A program made the translations under genes and the position numbers. From Komagataeibacter nataicola (lineage in GTDB: Bacteria > Pseudomonadota > Alphaproteobacteria > Acetobacterales > Acetobacteraceae): a DNA stretch of 64,000 nt. Positions 51,139 to 61,024 of the stretch are shown here, in pieces (within the stretch, counting starts at the first letter, position 1; each line of letters begins with the position of its first letter). The stretch is taken from NCBI RefSeq assembly GCF_003207795.1, contig NZ_NIRT01000014.1:20538-84537 (forward strand), read 5' to 3'. The notes below the pieces were generated by a model. That model did no database searches. It saw only the letters and a program-made list of their open reading frames with translations, and was not told the origin of the DNA.

Positions 51139-51984
51139 ATGCGTCTCGATCGTGCTGCCATGGCGCGCAGGCTGGCCGCCTGTACCGTAACGGGGCTGCT
51201 GGCCATGCCGCCTGTGGTGGCTGTTGCACATCCGCACGCCGCTCATCATGCTGTCCATTCCCACCCGGCCGCGCAGGCCGATGCGCCTGCTGGCCCGCCT
51301 TTGCCCGACGGGCAGGTGTTCCTGCCGCCGCCGCCCGGCCCGGACACGGCGCAGCGCGCGGCTGATGCTTCCGTCTTTGCCGAGACCCGCGCCCTTGAAG
51401 GCACGCCACGGTGGAAACTCGCACAGGCCGATAACCGCGATACGCCCGCGCATATGGTCTCGGCCTTTTCGTGTGCGGTGGGCTTTACCCTGCCGCCTGA
51501 GCATCTGCCCGAACTCGTTGGCCTTGTAGCGCGGATCGAAAAGCGCCTGACACCTGCCGTCAATGCCGAGAAAGCGCTGTGGAACCGGCCCCGCCCCTTT
51601 ACCGAGGCCGAACTCCCCACCTGCATCCCGCTTCGCACCGACCTCAAGCGTGACCCGTCCTATCCCTCGCTCCATGCGACTTTGGGCTGGGTGACGGGGC
51701 TGATCCTGTCCGATATCCTGCCCGACCGCACGGCCGCGATCATGCAGCGCGCCCGCGTGTTTGGTGAGAGCCGCGTGGTCTGTGGCGTGCAGTGGCAGAG
51801 CGATGTCGCGGCGGGCTGGCTCAATGGCGGCGTGCTGTATTCGGCCATGGAGCAGGATGACGGCTTCAGGCAGGAAATGGATGCGGCGCGGGCGGAGGTG
51901 ACGGCGCTGCACGCCACCATGGCAGCCCCTCCTGCCGCCGAATGTGCTATCGAGGCTGATGCCGCCGCCCATCCGCCGCAGTAA
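51139..51984 (+). CDS. Class A acid phosphatase-like protein with His-to-Gln change
   Basis: A 281-residue periplasmic PAP2-superfamily protein with a signal peptide ending near AVAHP. The three catalytic motifs are: K145-x6-R152-P153 (KALWNRPRP), PSLHAT (176-181) and SRVVCGVQWQSD (211-222). In the last, class A phosphatases have SR-x5-H-x3-D with His as the nucleophile; here it is Gln218. Unless a neighbouring residue takes over, it should not form the phospho-enzyme. It may bind substrate without cleaving it. A His-rich N-terminal segment (HPHAAHHAVHSH) could bind metal. Confidence 0.85.
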   Translation: MRLDRAAMARRLAACTVTGLLAMPPVVAVAHPHAAHHAVHSHPAAQADAPAGPPLPDGQVFLPPPPGPDTAQRAADASVFAETRALEGTPRWKLAQADNRDTPAHMVSAFSCAVGFTLPPEHLPELVGLVARIEKRLTPAVNAEKALWNRPRPFTEAELPTCIPLRTDLKRDPSYPSLHATLGWVTGLILSDILPDRTAAIMQRARVFGESRVVCGVQWQSDVAAGWLNGGVLYSAMEQDDGFRQEMDAARAEVTALHATMAAPPAAECAIEADAAAHPPQ

Positions 51985-51994
51985 GCAGTAAACA

Positions 51995-52038
51995 GAAGAA
52001 TACCGCCTTTTTGTAAAAAGGCGGCACCCAAAAACGTT
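51995..52038. repeat. Double-hairpin repeat, copy 9 (single stem)
   Basis: ACCGCCTTTTTGTAAAAAGG(CGGC) stem and ACCCAAAAACG border, between convergent genes. Confidence 0.7.
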
Positions 52039-52052
52039 TGTTTACTTGTTCT

Positions 52053-54143
52053 TCAGGAAAGAAAACCGATCTTGCGGTTGCCCTCGCGGCCTGCGGTTTC
52101 CGTGCGCAGGCGTTCAAGCAGTTCGTCGGGCGTGGGGTTTTCATCCAGCAGCCGCGCCCGACGCAGCACCAGCGCGAAATCCGAGGGTACGAGGGTGTGC
52201 AGATGCCGCAGCGCGGCTGGCGCATCCTGCCCGAAAAAGCGTGAGAACGCATGCGCCGCCTGTGTTGCGTTCAGGTAGCCAAAGCGCGCGCGGAACAGGA
52301 AGCGGCGCATGCTGGCCGGGTCCAGCTTTTCCACCAGGTTGGTGGTGCAGGCAAACGGCAGCGGGTGCTGTTCCATCCAGGTCAGCATCTCGTTGACCTG
52401 GCTGATCTCCCATGACCGCTCGGCGGAGCGGCGGTCGCCAAGCAGGCTGTCGGCCTCGTCAATGATCAGGAAAGCGCCGCTGTCGCACGCCTCGGCGAAG
52501 GCGGCGGCAATCTGCTGCTCGCTCTGGCCCACATATTTGTCCAGAAGGTCAGAGGCGCGCTTTTGCAGCACGGGCATGTCCATCTGTGCCGCAAGGTGGC
52601 GGGCATAGGCGCTCTTGCCCGAGCCCGGTGGCCCGGACAGCAGCAGCGAGACCGCACGGGGCGCGCCGGGGCGGGCGAGGCGTGTGGTCAGGGCCTGCAG
52701 GTCGCAATCGGCATTGATCAGGGTGGCGTCGTAATCCGTCACGTCGGGCTGCGAGGGCATGGGCATCTGCCCGCCTGCCGCCGCCCGCGCAATGCCGGTA
52801 GCGATCAGGCTGGCCATGGCCGAATCGCCGCCTGCAAGGTGGGTGGAGCGCAGCGCGTTGCGAAAGATGCCGGGTGCTGCCGGTATGGTGCGGGCAAGAT
52901 CAGCCGCATCCTGCGGGGCGAGGGCCACTTTCTCCTCACGCGCCATGTCCTGCCACAGGCGTGTGCGCACGCCGATGCCGGGCTGGCGCACCTCGATGCA
53001 CAGCGCCATGCGCCGGGCGATGGCGGGGCCGAGGGTATCGAGGTCGTTGGCGGTCCAGATCACCGGCGTGCCACCCTGCTCGAGCAGGCGGTGAAAGAAC
53101 ACGCGGCTGTAGGATTGCGGCGCGTCGAACAGGCTGGAGGTAAACAGGTCCTCCGCCTCATCGAACAGAAGGATGGACTCGGTGTTGCGCAGCAGGCGCG
53201 TGCTGCACCGCAGGTCGGCAAGGCGCTCATGGCGCGAGGGTTCATCGCCCGCGCTGTCGGCCTCGCCCACGGGGTACAGTGTCGCGCCAATATGCCGCGC
53301 AAGGGTGGCGGCAAATTCGGTCTTGCCGGTGCCCGGCGGCCCATAAAGCAGGATGTTGATGCCGCTGGCATGGGTGGCCACCGCTGCCTTGAGCAGCCTG
53401 GCCGCAATCTCGGCCTGCTGGCCCAGATGGGCGAAGGCCTCCCACGGCAGGGTGGCGGCACGGGGCTGGCCAAGCAGCATGGAGCGGATATCACCCACCA
53501 CGCTGGCGCGGCGGTTCATCAGCGCCATCAGCCGGGGCAGGAGCGTGATGTCGCCATCCTCATCCACGGTCATCAGCCCGCTCATGCGCAGCTGGCCATC
53601 GGGGGCGAGGGCCGTGGCGATCGCATCCTCCTCCTGGCCAAGCAGCAGGTGCAGCAGCGGAATGTCCTCGCACAGGAACGGCCCGCGCGAGCGGTTTTCG
53701 CACAGGTCATCCCATAACTGCTCGAAATGCCCGTTCAGGCGGTAGCACATGGCAAGGCCGAGCACTTCGCTGGCAACGCTGCCAAGGCCGGTGGCGTGGC
53801 TGAGTTCATCAAGCCAGGCATCCACGTAGCCCCGGTCATTCATGTGCTGGAGGCGGATTTCCTCCAGCGCATGGCCCAGGCGCTTCCATTCCGTGGCGGT
53901 GGGCGGGTTCTCGCCATCATGGCGGGGGGCGGCGGGCAGGTCCTTGTCGGGCAGGCCAAGATCGGGCTGCGCCTGCACCACGCAGCGCACGAGGGCACCG
54001 GCATCACGCGATCCGCGATGGATCGAACCATGCAGCACGCACAGCATTTCCAGCAGGCGGCGGGTCTCGCCGCGTACACGCGGTGAGCGGGGCTGTACCG
54101 TCCTGCGGCGGGGTGCCGGTCGTCTGCTTTTGGCCAATGCCAT
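52053..54143 (-). CDS. Tandem AAA+ ATPase
   Basis: A 696-residue protein. A helical N-terminal region (~1-255) precedes two AAA+ modules. Module 1: Walker A YGPPGTGKTEFA, Walker B ILLFDEAEDLF. Module 2: Walker A SGPPGSGKSAYA, pore-loop-like KYVGQSE, Walker B FLIIDEADSLLGDRR, and arginine finger in MRRFLFRARF. There is no protease or nuclease domain. It resembles p97/katanin-like unfoldases or adaptor motors, with a ring assembly. The partner is probably the unknown protein encoded 92 bp upstream on the same strand. AGGAGAC precedes the start. Confidence 0.85.
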   Translation of the reverse strand: MALAKSRRPAPRRRTVQPRSPRVRGETRRLLEMLCVLHGSIHRGSRDAGALVRCVVQAQPDLGLPDKDLPAAPRHDGENPPTATEWKRLGHALEEIRLQHMNDRGYVDAWLDELSHATGLGSVASEVLGLAMCYRLNGHFEQLWDDLCENRSRGPFLCEDIPLLHLLLGQEEDAIATALAPDGQLRMSGLMTVDEDGDITLLPRLMALMNRRASVVGDIRSMLLGQPRAATLPWEAFAHLGQQAEIAARLLKAAVATHASGINILLYGPPGTGKTEFAATLARHIGATLYPVGEADSAGDEPSRHERLADLRCSTRLLRNTESILLFDEAEDLFTSSLFDAPQSYSRVFFHRLLEQGGTPVIWTANDLDTLGPAIARRMALCIEVRQPGIGVRTRLWQDMAREEKVALAPQDAADLARTIPAAPGIFRNALRSTHLAGGDSAMASLIATGIARAAAGGQMPMPSQPDVTDYDATLINADCDLQALTTRLARPGAPRAVSLLLSGPPGSGKSAYARHLAAQMDMPVLQKRASDLLDKYVGQSEQQIAAAFAEACDSGAFLIIDEADSLLGDRRSAERSWEISQVNEMLTWMEQHPLPFACTTNLVEKLDPASMRRFLFRARFGYLNATQAAHAFSRFFGQDAPAALRHLHTLVPSDFALVLRRARLLDENPTPDELLERLRTETAGREGNRKIGFLS

Positions 54144-54234
54144 ATATCGGGTCTCCTGCTACTCCTGCTGAATATAGGTATTGCAGGCCCGGATGTCGTG
54201 GGGGGAGAAGAATATGTTTTCTTCTCCCCCTGTC

Positions 54235-55230
54235 TTATCGCCCGTTAGAGAGGGCGAAGCCGGTTTCAACCCGGTTGAGCATGGCCACGAGTTCCGTCTG
54301 GCGCAGCGGGTCGGTGCCGGTGGTGACGTGGGCGTGCGCGCGCCTTTTCAGGCTGTCGACCATGTTTGAGCTTGCCGGATTCTCTTCGCCCTGGCGCAGG
54401 AGGCCGACCAGGCTCAGGCCCTGCTCATGAGCGGCATGGACCACGGCAAACGCCATGTGGTTGACGATGTTCTCGAACGCGAACCGCCCGAAGCGCGACT
54501 GGCACCGGCTGAACTGCTCAAGGGCCGCGGCATAGCGCGCCACGGGGTCGGCCTGCCCCACGATGTGGAAGTGCCGGGCATGGTGGCGGGCGGCCTGGAT
54601 ATGCTCCTCACGCGCCTGATCCCATTCGCCAATGGCGGCGCATTCCGTCTCGATCAGGCAGTGCAGCGCGCGGGCGTTGAGGCTGGCGGCAATGAAATCC
54701 GGGTGGGTGATGTCGTTCCACGCCAGCTTCTGGCCGGGGCGCTGCATGGCGAAGCGGAAGCCCCGATGCCCGTCAATGCCGTACACGATGCTGGTGCTGC
54801 CACGGTAGAGCGGGTCTGTGCCGGTTACCATGATGTGGCCGCTATCGGCGCGGTGCATGTAATGCTGCCATGTCATGACATCGAGCATCGTTTCATCATC
54901 CACATGCCGTGCGGTATGGCGGTGGGCGTGCTCCATGAAATGCGGCGCCGACAGCCCCGTTACCGCGCGGGGCGCGAAATCCACCTGCCACCACACACAG
55001 GCCTTGAGCAGGTGAAACGCCAGCGAATCACGCAGTTGCGCCAATGCGTCATCTTCCACGGCGAGGCTGTCGCGGTCGGCGTCGCACAGGGCTTTCACGG
55101 CCTGGAAGCGGTTGGCAAGCAGGTCAAGCTGCCGTGCGACCGGCTGCCAGGGGTCGAAATAGCTTACCAGGCATTCAGGGCGGGAATGCTGCAGATGCCA
55201 GGCAGCCAGGGCGGTACGTGTTTCACGCAT
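54235..55230 (-). CDS. Hypothetical protein next to the AAA ATPase
   Basis: A 331-residue soluble helical protein starting MRETRTALAAWHLQHSRPEC. It is rich in His and Trp (HFMEHAHRHTARHVDDETML, TWQHYMHRADSGHI, AARHHARHFHIVGQADP), which hints at metal or haem binding. No family recognised. It stands 92 bp upstream of the AAA ATPase gene in the same direction, so it probably makes an operon with it, as substrate or co-factor. Confidence 0.65.
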   Translation of the reverse strand: MRETRTALAAWHLQHSRPECLVSYFDPWQPVARQLDLLANRFQAVKALCDADRDSLAVEDDALAQLRDSLAFHLLKACVWWQVDFAPRAVTGLSAPHFMEHAHRHTARHVDDETMLDVMTWQHYMHRADSGHIMVTGTDPLYRGSTSIVYGIDGHRGFRFAMQRPGQKLAWNDITHPDFIAASLNARALHCLIETECAAIGEWDQAREEHIQAARHHARHFHIVGQADPVARYAAALEQFSRCQSRFGRFAFENIVNHMAFAVVHAAHEQGLSLVGLLRQGEENPASSNMVDSLKRRAHAHVTTGTDPLRQTELVAMLNRVETGFALSNGR

Positions 55231-55651
55231 CGGGCGGTCCTTGAAGTATCTGTGGCCAGAACGGTTGAGACTGGTGGTGGAACGGGCAGGAGGGGCCTGC
55301 ACCGCGCGGAACCATGCGCCACAGGGATGGGGGCGGGGTCACATGGAAAATACGGCATGCGCCTTGTTATGGGGTGAGGCCTGCATGAAGGGGTCGTTGG
55401 CTGCCGTATTGATGTATATCATAGGCATATTATGTGATAATAGTAATTAATATCACATTAAATCCATGACAGATTTCCCTCTGGCTGCACGGATAGGTCT
55501 CTTTCGGTTCTGTTAAGAATAGCGTAGGGGTTCCCCCCGATTGCGCCCGCCTGCCCATGGCCTCATGCCGCCACGGCGGCGGGAGGATTTGCCAAGACCG
55601 GTGGGCTGCAATATCCAGATATCATCGTAACGCAATGGATATGGCAGGAAA
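55231..55651. other. Intergenic region between divergent genes
   Basis: About 420 bases with no gene. It carries promoters for the AAA operon (left) and panB (right); AT-rich at 55400-55460 (TATATCATAGGCATATTATG). Confidence 0.4.
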
Positions 55652-56491
55652 ATGGCAGGCATGGGCAAAGGGGAGCAGCCCCGGCGGCGGACCATCCGCG
55701 ATGTGCGCAAGGGTGAGGAACCCGGTGTATGGCTTACGGCCTATACCGCGCCCATGGCCCGCAGGCTCGATGCGCATGTCGATGTGATGCTTGTGGGGGA
55801 TTCGCTGGGCATGGTGGTGTACGGCATGCCTGATACGCTGGCCGTGAGCATGGACATGATGGTTGCCCATGGCGCCGCCGTGGTCCGGGCCTCGCAGCGC
55901 GCGCTGGTTGTGGTGGACATGCCCTTTGGCTCCTATCAGGAATCGCCGCAGCAGGCCTTTCGCAACGCCGCCCGCCTCATGGCTGAAACCGGCTGCGGCG
56001 CGGTCAAACTTGAAGGCGGGGTGGAAATGGCCGGAACCGTGCGCTTTCTGGCCGAGCGTGGCATTCCCGTCTGCGGGCATGTGGGGCTGATGCCGCAGGC
56101 GGTCAACGCCACGGGCGGCTTTCGCACGCAGGGGCGTGACGAGGCGCAGGCGCGCAAGGTGCGCGATGATGCCCATGCCATTGCGGATGCCGGAGCCTTT
56201 GCCGTGGTGCTTGAGGGCACGGTCGAATCCGTCTCGCGCGAGATCGTGGCCGCCGTGCCGGTGCCGGTGATCGGCATCGGGGCCTCGCCTGCGTGCGATG
56301 GGCAAGTGCTGGTGGTTGATGACATGCTGGGCATGTTCGGCACGGTCACCCCGCGCTTCGTGCGCCGTTATGGCGATGTGGGCGATATGATTGACGGTGC
56401 GGTGGCCCGTTATGCCGAGGATGTGCGCACCCGCCGCTTTCCGGGGCCGGAAGAATGTTTTGGCATCCGCCGCGCGGTCACGCCGGGATGA
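55652..56491 (+). CDS. panB: 3-methyl-2-oxobutanoate hydroxymethyltransferase
   Basis: A 279-residue TIM-barrel enzyme. Metal-binding Asp in [13 protein letters not shown], then [29 protein letters not shown], and [20 protein letters not shown]; catalytic Glu in VVLEGTVES. It makes ketopantoate for pantothenate and CoA. TGA overlaps the start of the MFS gene (ATGATG), so the two are coupled; a panC gene is not next door. Confidence 0.96.
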   Translation: MAGMGKGEQPRRRTIRDVRKGEEPGVWLTAYTAPMARRLDAHVDVMLVGDSLGMVVYGMPDTLAVSMDMMVAHGAAVVRASQRALVVVDMPFGSYQESPQQAFRNAARLMAETGCGAVKLEGGVEMAGTVRFLAERGIPVCGHVGLMPQAVNATGGFRTQGRDEAQARKVRDDAHAIADAGAFAVVLEGTVESVSREIVAAVPVPVIGIGASPACDGQVLVVDDMLGMFGTVTPRFVRRYGDVGDMIDGAVARYAEDVRTRRFPGPEECFGIRRAVTPG

Positions 56492-57858
56492 TGCGCCCGC
56501 CCGCGCCGGTGCCACCTCCTCCCGCATGCGTGGGGCTGAAGGAGATCGTGGCATTTGGCGCGGGTGATGCGGGGTTCAACATCATCTGGGGGCTGATGCT
56601 CAGCTACCTGGCGTATTTCTATACCGATATCTGCTTTTTTCCTGCCCGCATGGTGGGGTTCATGCTGCTGGCCGCGCGCGCGGTCAGTCTCGTGACCGAT
56701 CCGGCCGTGGGGCTGTGGATCGACCGCAGGCCCGCGGGTCATCAGGCCCTGCCGCTGCTGCGCGGCGGGCTCGTGCCGTTCATGGTGCTGGTGGTGCTGA
56801 CCTTCGTGCCGCTGCCGCGCGGCTGGCCCATAGCGGTGCGCGGGCTGTGCGCGGGTGTTGCCTATATGGGGCTGTGCGTGAGCTACGGGGTGGTCAATAC
56901 CGCCTATGGCGTCATGACCAGCCTGATTTCATCCGATCCTGCCATCCGCCTGCGCCTGGCCACGAGCCGCATGGTGGGGGCCACGCTGGGCGGGCTGGCA
57001 GTCAGCATGGCCACCCTGCCTGCCGTGGATTTTCTGGGCCACGGCAACCGGCAGGCGGGCTTCGCCCTGTTCATGACGGGGGTGGCGTGCGTGGTGGGGG
57101 GGCTGGTGTGGCTGCCCGCGCGGCTGTGCCACGAGCGCGTGGCGACGGATGGGGGTGATGTCGCACCCCGGCAGCTCGTTGTGTCGCTGCTGGCCAACCG
57201 GGCATGGCGGCGGCTGACGGGAGCCATGCTGCTGACCATGCTGGGCAGCACCTTTCTGTTCGGCGCGCTGGTGTATGACGTGCGTTACGTGGTGCATGCG
57301 GGCGACCACATGGCGGGCTGGCTTTTGGGCATGATGAGCCTGATGGTGCTGGCAGGGTGCGGGCTTTCCCTGCCTTTGTGCGCATGGTGGGGGCCGGGCA
57401 TGGTCATGCGGCGCGGCACGGTTGCGGCAGGGGGCATCCTGCTGCTGGCCTACGGGCTGCCGGCGCGGCTGGATGTGACCGGGGTGGGGCTGGCGCTGTT
57501 CGGGCTGTGCGTGGGTGTGTGCAACCCGGCCTGCTTCACCCTGCTGGCGCAGGCCATGCGGCATGAAGGCAGTGCGGACGGACTGCACGCGGTGGGGCTG
57601 GGCTGGGCGCTCAATTCCACGGCGTCAAAAATGGCGTTTGACATTGGCGGCAGCCTGCTGGCGGGCGTGCTGGCGGCGGCAGGGCTGGTCAGTGGCGCGG
57701 GTCAACAGACGGTGCAGGCGCAGGCGGGCATCCATGCGGGCTTTCTGCTGGTGCCCGCCGTGCTGTACCTGCTGGCGGGCGCGGTGGTGCTGCGCGGGCT
57801 TGCGGCTCAGAACCCCGTGGCGGCGGTAAACAGCACCGCCAGCCCGCCGCCCACGTAA
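56488..57858 (+). CDS. GPH/MFS-type sugar:cation symporter-like transporter
   Basis: A 456-residue protein with 12 predicted helices starting [40 protein letters not shown] then LAYFYTD is the MelB/GPH start, and [15 protein letters not shown] fits the loop after helix 2. GPH proteins import sugars or related solutes with a cation. Because it is coupled to panB, pantoate or pantothenate transport is an alternative worth testing. Its last 52 bp overlap the end of the convergent TonB receptor gene. Confidence 0.85.
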   Translation: MMRPPAPVPPPPACVGLKEIVAFGAGDAGFNIIWGLMLSYLAYFYTDICFFPARMVGFMLLAARAVSLVTDPAVGLWIDRRPAGHQALPLLRGGLVPFMVLVVLTFVPLPRGWPIAVRGLCAGVAYMGLCVSYGVVNTAYGVMTSLISSDPAIRLRLATSRMVGATLGGLAVSMATLPAVDFLGHGNRQAGFALFMTGVACVVGGLVWLPARLCHERVATDGGDVAPRQLVVSLLANRAWRRLTGAMLLTMLGSTFLFGALVYDVRYVVHAGDHMAGWLLGMMSLMVLAGCGLSLPLCAWWGPGMVMRRGTVAAGGILLLAYGLPARLDVTGVGLALFGLCVGVCNPACFTLLAQAMRHEGSADGLHAVGLGWALNSTASKMAFDIGGSLLAGVLAAAGLVSGAGQQTVQAQAGIHAGFLLVPAVLYLLAGAVVLRGLAAQNPVAAVNSTASPPPT

Positions 57859-60134
57859 TATTGCGGCCCGTCGGCCCTGGTGAGCGTGGGCGTGGCCACG
57901 CCAGAGAGGTAATGCTGGTTGGTGATGTTGATGAAGTTCATGCGGAATTCGGGGTGCGAGAGGAAGGCATGGTCATCCATGCGGTAACCGATGGCGAGGT
58001 TGCCCGTGGTGTGGTCGGGCATGCGCTCGTCATTCATGAAGGTTGAATACTGCCGCCCGGTATAATGCACCGAAGCCAGCCCAAAGAAATGCCCGTCATC
58101 ATAACTCAGCCCCGCCGAGGCCTGAAGCGTGGGGCTTTCCACCGCCATCTTGCCGCGGGTTGCCAGCGTGCCGGTGGCTGATGGAATGTCGCTGTCGATG
58201 GTGGCGTGCAGGTATTCGCCCGACAGGTAGGGGGCGAAGTGGTGCCATGGCTTGAGCCCGATCTCCACATCCACCCCGCGTGAGGTCTGGCCGCCACCGT
58301 TGATGGTGGAATCCACCTGCGCGCCATTGACGTTGAGCAGGGTCTGGATTTCGCGGTTGGTGAAATTGTAGTTGAACAGCGTCAGGCTGCCCACGATCAG
58401 GTCGCCATTGTAGCGGTAGCCGAGTTCCTCGGACACGGAATATTCGTTTTTAAGCTGCGTTGCGGTGCCGCTGGCCGTTACCCCGCCAAACAGCGCGCTT
58501 TCATCAGGCGTGCGGAAATTGGTGGTGGTGTTGAAGAACACCATGTGGCGTGGCGTGATCTGGTAGCGGATGGCGATGCGCGGCAGCGGTGTTGCGCTGT
58601 TGCTGCCTGCCGCCGTCTGCACGCCGCCCGATGTGGTGGTGCCGGTGCGGTCGAGCATCACTTCCTTGAAGCCCACATCCACCATCAGCTTCTTGTGCAG
58701 GAAATGCATCCGGTCGCCGATATAGAGCGCGTTGGTCTGGGAAATCATGTGGTAGCTGCCCGCATCGACCTGCTGGCCATTGCCATCGAGCAGGGTGCGG
58801 CTGATGCGGTCCACCCAGATATCGGGCGCGTAGCCCTGCGCGTTCACGGCGGTGAAGGGCTGGTGCTCGCTGTCATCGGAGTAGTCATACCAGTAGCCGA
58901 ACACGAGGTCATGGTTGCCAAGCTGCCAGTCGAGCGTGGCGTTGAAGCCCGAGCGGTAGCTGGTCTGGGTCCAGTTCGAGCGCACCACCGTGCCCGCATC
59001 TGCCCCGCCTGAAAGCCCGGCATCGCCCAGCGTCGTGCCGCCGGGGTCGTTGCCATAGCTCCATTGGGCATAGGGCGTGACCTTGAGGTGCAGGTCGCGC
59101 GCCAGCGTAAAGCGCGCGGGGGCGGCAAGGTAGGCAATGCGCTCGGGCTGGCGGTACAGCTCCCAGTAATCGGTGCCGCCAGCGGCATTGTTGGGGTTGT
59201 AGGTGGCGGCAAGGTTGTTGGCCGCGCCATGCACGCCCTGGGCCTGCCAGTCAGACTTGTCAACCGGCGGGTAGTAGCTGGCCACCATGGTGTTCCATGT
59301 GCCGATCAGCGAGACCCGGTTGCCCTGCCCCCATTCGCGCAGGAACTTGAAGTCGATATGCTGGCGCTCGTCATGGCCCGGTCCGCGCCAGTTATCGGTA
59401 TAGCCGTGCGAGTAGGACACGAAGCCCCGCAGGCCGGTATGCCCGATCTGCCCGGTTTCAAGCCGCAGGAACTGGCGGTTGGTGTTGTATGAGCCGTAGG
59501 AAACATCCGCATACCCGCCCGCCCGCATCGACGGATCGCGGAAGGTCATGCTCATCAGCCCGCCCGCCGCGTTGAGCACGGGGGAGTCGAGATCGGCTGA
59601 CCCCTGGGCGAGCGAGACGCTCTGGTAATTCTCGGTATCGGCAAACTGGCCGGGATAGCCGTTGTAGTAGGCGATATCGTTGAGCGGCATGCCCTCGAGC
59701 ACATAACCCAGCGAATCCCCGCCCAGTCCGCGCACGCTGATATTGGTCTGCGGCGAAAAGCCCAGCGGGTCGGAGGAGGAGACATTGGCGCCCGGCAGCA
59801 GGCTGACCATGTCGAACGCCGTGGCACTCGGGGCCTGCTTGCGCATGAAATCCGTGCCGATGGTGCTGACCGATTTTGCCGCATCCTCCACCCGGATCAG
59901 CCCGCCACCGGGCTCGGTGCCCACCACGCGCTGGCTGGTTACGGTCAGGCGCTCCACCTTGCCCGCAGCAGGCGGGCGGGGTGGTTTTGCCGCAGCAGGC
60001 GTGGTGGTGGTGTCATCCGCCGCCGCCATGCCCGGCCCGAGGCCGAGCAGGGTGCTGAGTGCGACCGTGAGCACATGCAGGCGGCCAGCGGAGGTGGCAG
60101 GGAACACAACGGGGCGGCAGGGCGGGCGCGGCAT
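57807..60134 (-). CDS. TonB-dependent receptor
   Basis: A 775-residue receptor from ATG 60134 (MPRPPCRPVVFPATSAGRLH), signal peptide ending at GMAAAD. Plug: VEDAAKSVSTIGTDFMRKQA then PSATAFDMVSLLPGANVSSS and SVRGLGGDSLGYVLEGMPLN. The barrel ends in the C-terminal Phe [10 protein letters not shown]. Substrate unknown; the wide extracellular loops are typical of siderophore or sugar-type receptors. AGGAACG precedes the start. Confidence 0.9.
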   Translation of the reverse strand: MPRPPCRPVVFPATSAGRLHVLTVALSTLLGLGPGMAAADDTTTTPAAAKPPRPPAAGKVERLTVTSQRVVGTEPGGGLIRVEDAAKSVSTIGTDFMRKQAPSATAFDMVSLLPGANVSSSDPLGFSPQTNISVRGLGGDSLGYVLEGMPLNDIAYYNGYPGQFADTENYQSVSLAQGSADLDSPVLNAAGGLMSMTFRDPSMRAGGYADVSYGSYNTNRQFLRLETGQIGHTGLRGFVSYSHGYTDNWRGPGHDERQHIDFKFLREWGQGNRVSLIGTWNTMVASYYPPVDKSDWQAQGVHGAANNLAATYNPNNAAGGTDYWELYRQPERIAYLAAPARFTLARDLHLKVTPYAQWSYGNDPGGTTLGDAGLSGGADAGTVVRSNWTQTSYRSGFNATLDWQLGNHDLVFGYWYDYSDDSEHQPFTAVNAQGYAPDIWVDRISRTLLDGNGQQVDAGSYHMISQTNALYIGDRMHFLHKKLMVDVGFKEVMLDRTGTTTSGGVQTAAGSNSATPLPRIAIRYQITPRHMVFFNTTTNFRTPDESALFGGVTASGTATQLKNEYSVSEELGYRYNGDLIVGSLTLFNYNFTNREIQTLLNVNGAQVDSTINGGGQTSRGVDVEIGLKPWHHFAPYLSGEYLHATIDSDIPSATGTLATRGKMAVESPTLQASAGLSYDDGHFFGLASVHYTGRQYSTFMNDERMPDHTTGNLAIGYRMDDHAFLSHPEFRMNFINITNQHYLSGVATPTLTRADGPQYYVGGGLAVLFTAATGF

Positions 60135-60311
60135 GAGGGCGTTCCTGAAAAAATATCTTTTTATTTCATTATTCTGTCTCATCCGGGTGGGATATGACAT
60201 CGTCTTGAACAAATCGGGGACCGATATAGTATAGTCCCATAAGGCATCGTAAGCCCCGTTATCGGGCGGATCGTGCATGATTGCGCGGGCAGGCAGGCAA
60301 AAAGGTTGCGG
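60135..60311. promoter_or_regulatory. Divergent promoter region of TonB receptor and phoU
   Basis: GGGAC (60219-60223) and GTCCC (60234-60238) form an inverted repeat around a TATAGTATA centre, placed between the two divergent genes. It is a candidate binding site or a shared -10 region. Confidence 0.4.
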
Positions 60312-61019
60312 GTGGTGGGACAGGAATCAGCACATATCGTACGCAGTTACGAGCAGGAACTCGAGCAGTTGCGCTCCATGATGGCGCGCATGGGCGGACT
60401 GGTGGAACGCCAGACCTCACAGGCCGTTGCCGCCATTGCCGACCGTGACGAGAACGCCGCCGGCATCGCCGCCGACCTCGACCCGCAGGTCGATGCGCTC
60501 GAGCGCGATGTGGAGGCCATGGTGATCCGCATCCTCGCCCTGCGCTCGCCCGTGGCGGGTGACCTGCGTGAGGTGGTCTCGGCCCTCAAGATCACCGGAG
60601 ACATGGAACGCATCGGTGATTGCGCCGCCTCCATCGCGCGGCGTTCGCTGCGCGCGGAACTGCTGGCCTCGCGCATCTCGCTCAGTGGCCTGCGCAGCAT
60701 GGGCCGCCTGGTGCAGGACAACCTGCGCCGCGCGATTGATGCCCTGAGCCAGCGCAACCCCGATCTCGCGCGCGAGGTGTGGCAGTCCGATACGGCGGTG
60801 GATGAACTCTACAACGCCATGTTCCGCGAACTCGTGACCTACATGATGGAAGACCCGCGCAATATCGGGCCATGCACCCACCTGCTGTTCATTGCCAAGA
60901 ACCTCGAGCGCATCGGTGACCACGCCACCAACATTGCCGAGCGCGTGTACTACACCGCCACCGGTGAGATCCTGCCCGTGGTGCGGCCACGCGGCGGGTT
61001 CTCGGGCCAGGGAAGCTAG
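60312..61019 (+). CDS. phoU: Phosphate-signalling protein PhoU
   Basis: A 235-residue helical protein from GTG 60312. The two PhoU repeats are seen: IVRSYEQELEQLRSMMARMG and DVEAMVIRILALRSPVAGDL then REVVSALKITGDMERIGDCA, repeated near the end as LLFIAKNLERIGDHATNIAE. It links the Pst transporter to the PhoR/PhoB pair and keeps the Pho regulon off in high phosphate. phoB follows 5 bp later. No pst or phoR genes in the window. Confidence 0.94.
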   Translation: MVGQESAHIVRSYEQELEQLRSMMARMGGLVERQTSQAVAAIADRDENAAGIAADLDPQVDALERDVEAMVIRILALRSPVAGDLREVVSALKITGDMERIGDCAASIARRSLRAELLASRISLSGLRSMGRLVQDNLRRAIDALSQRNPDLAREVWQSDTAVDELYNAMFRELVTYMMEDPRNIGPCTHLLFIAKNLERIGDHATNIAERVYYTATGEILPVVRPRGGFSGQGS

Positions 61020-61024
61020 ACCCC

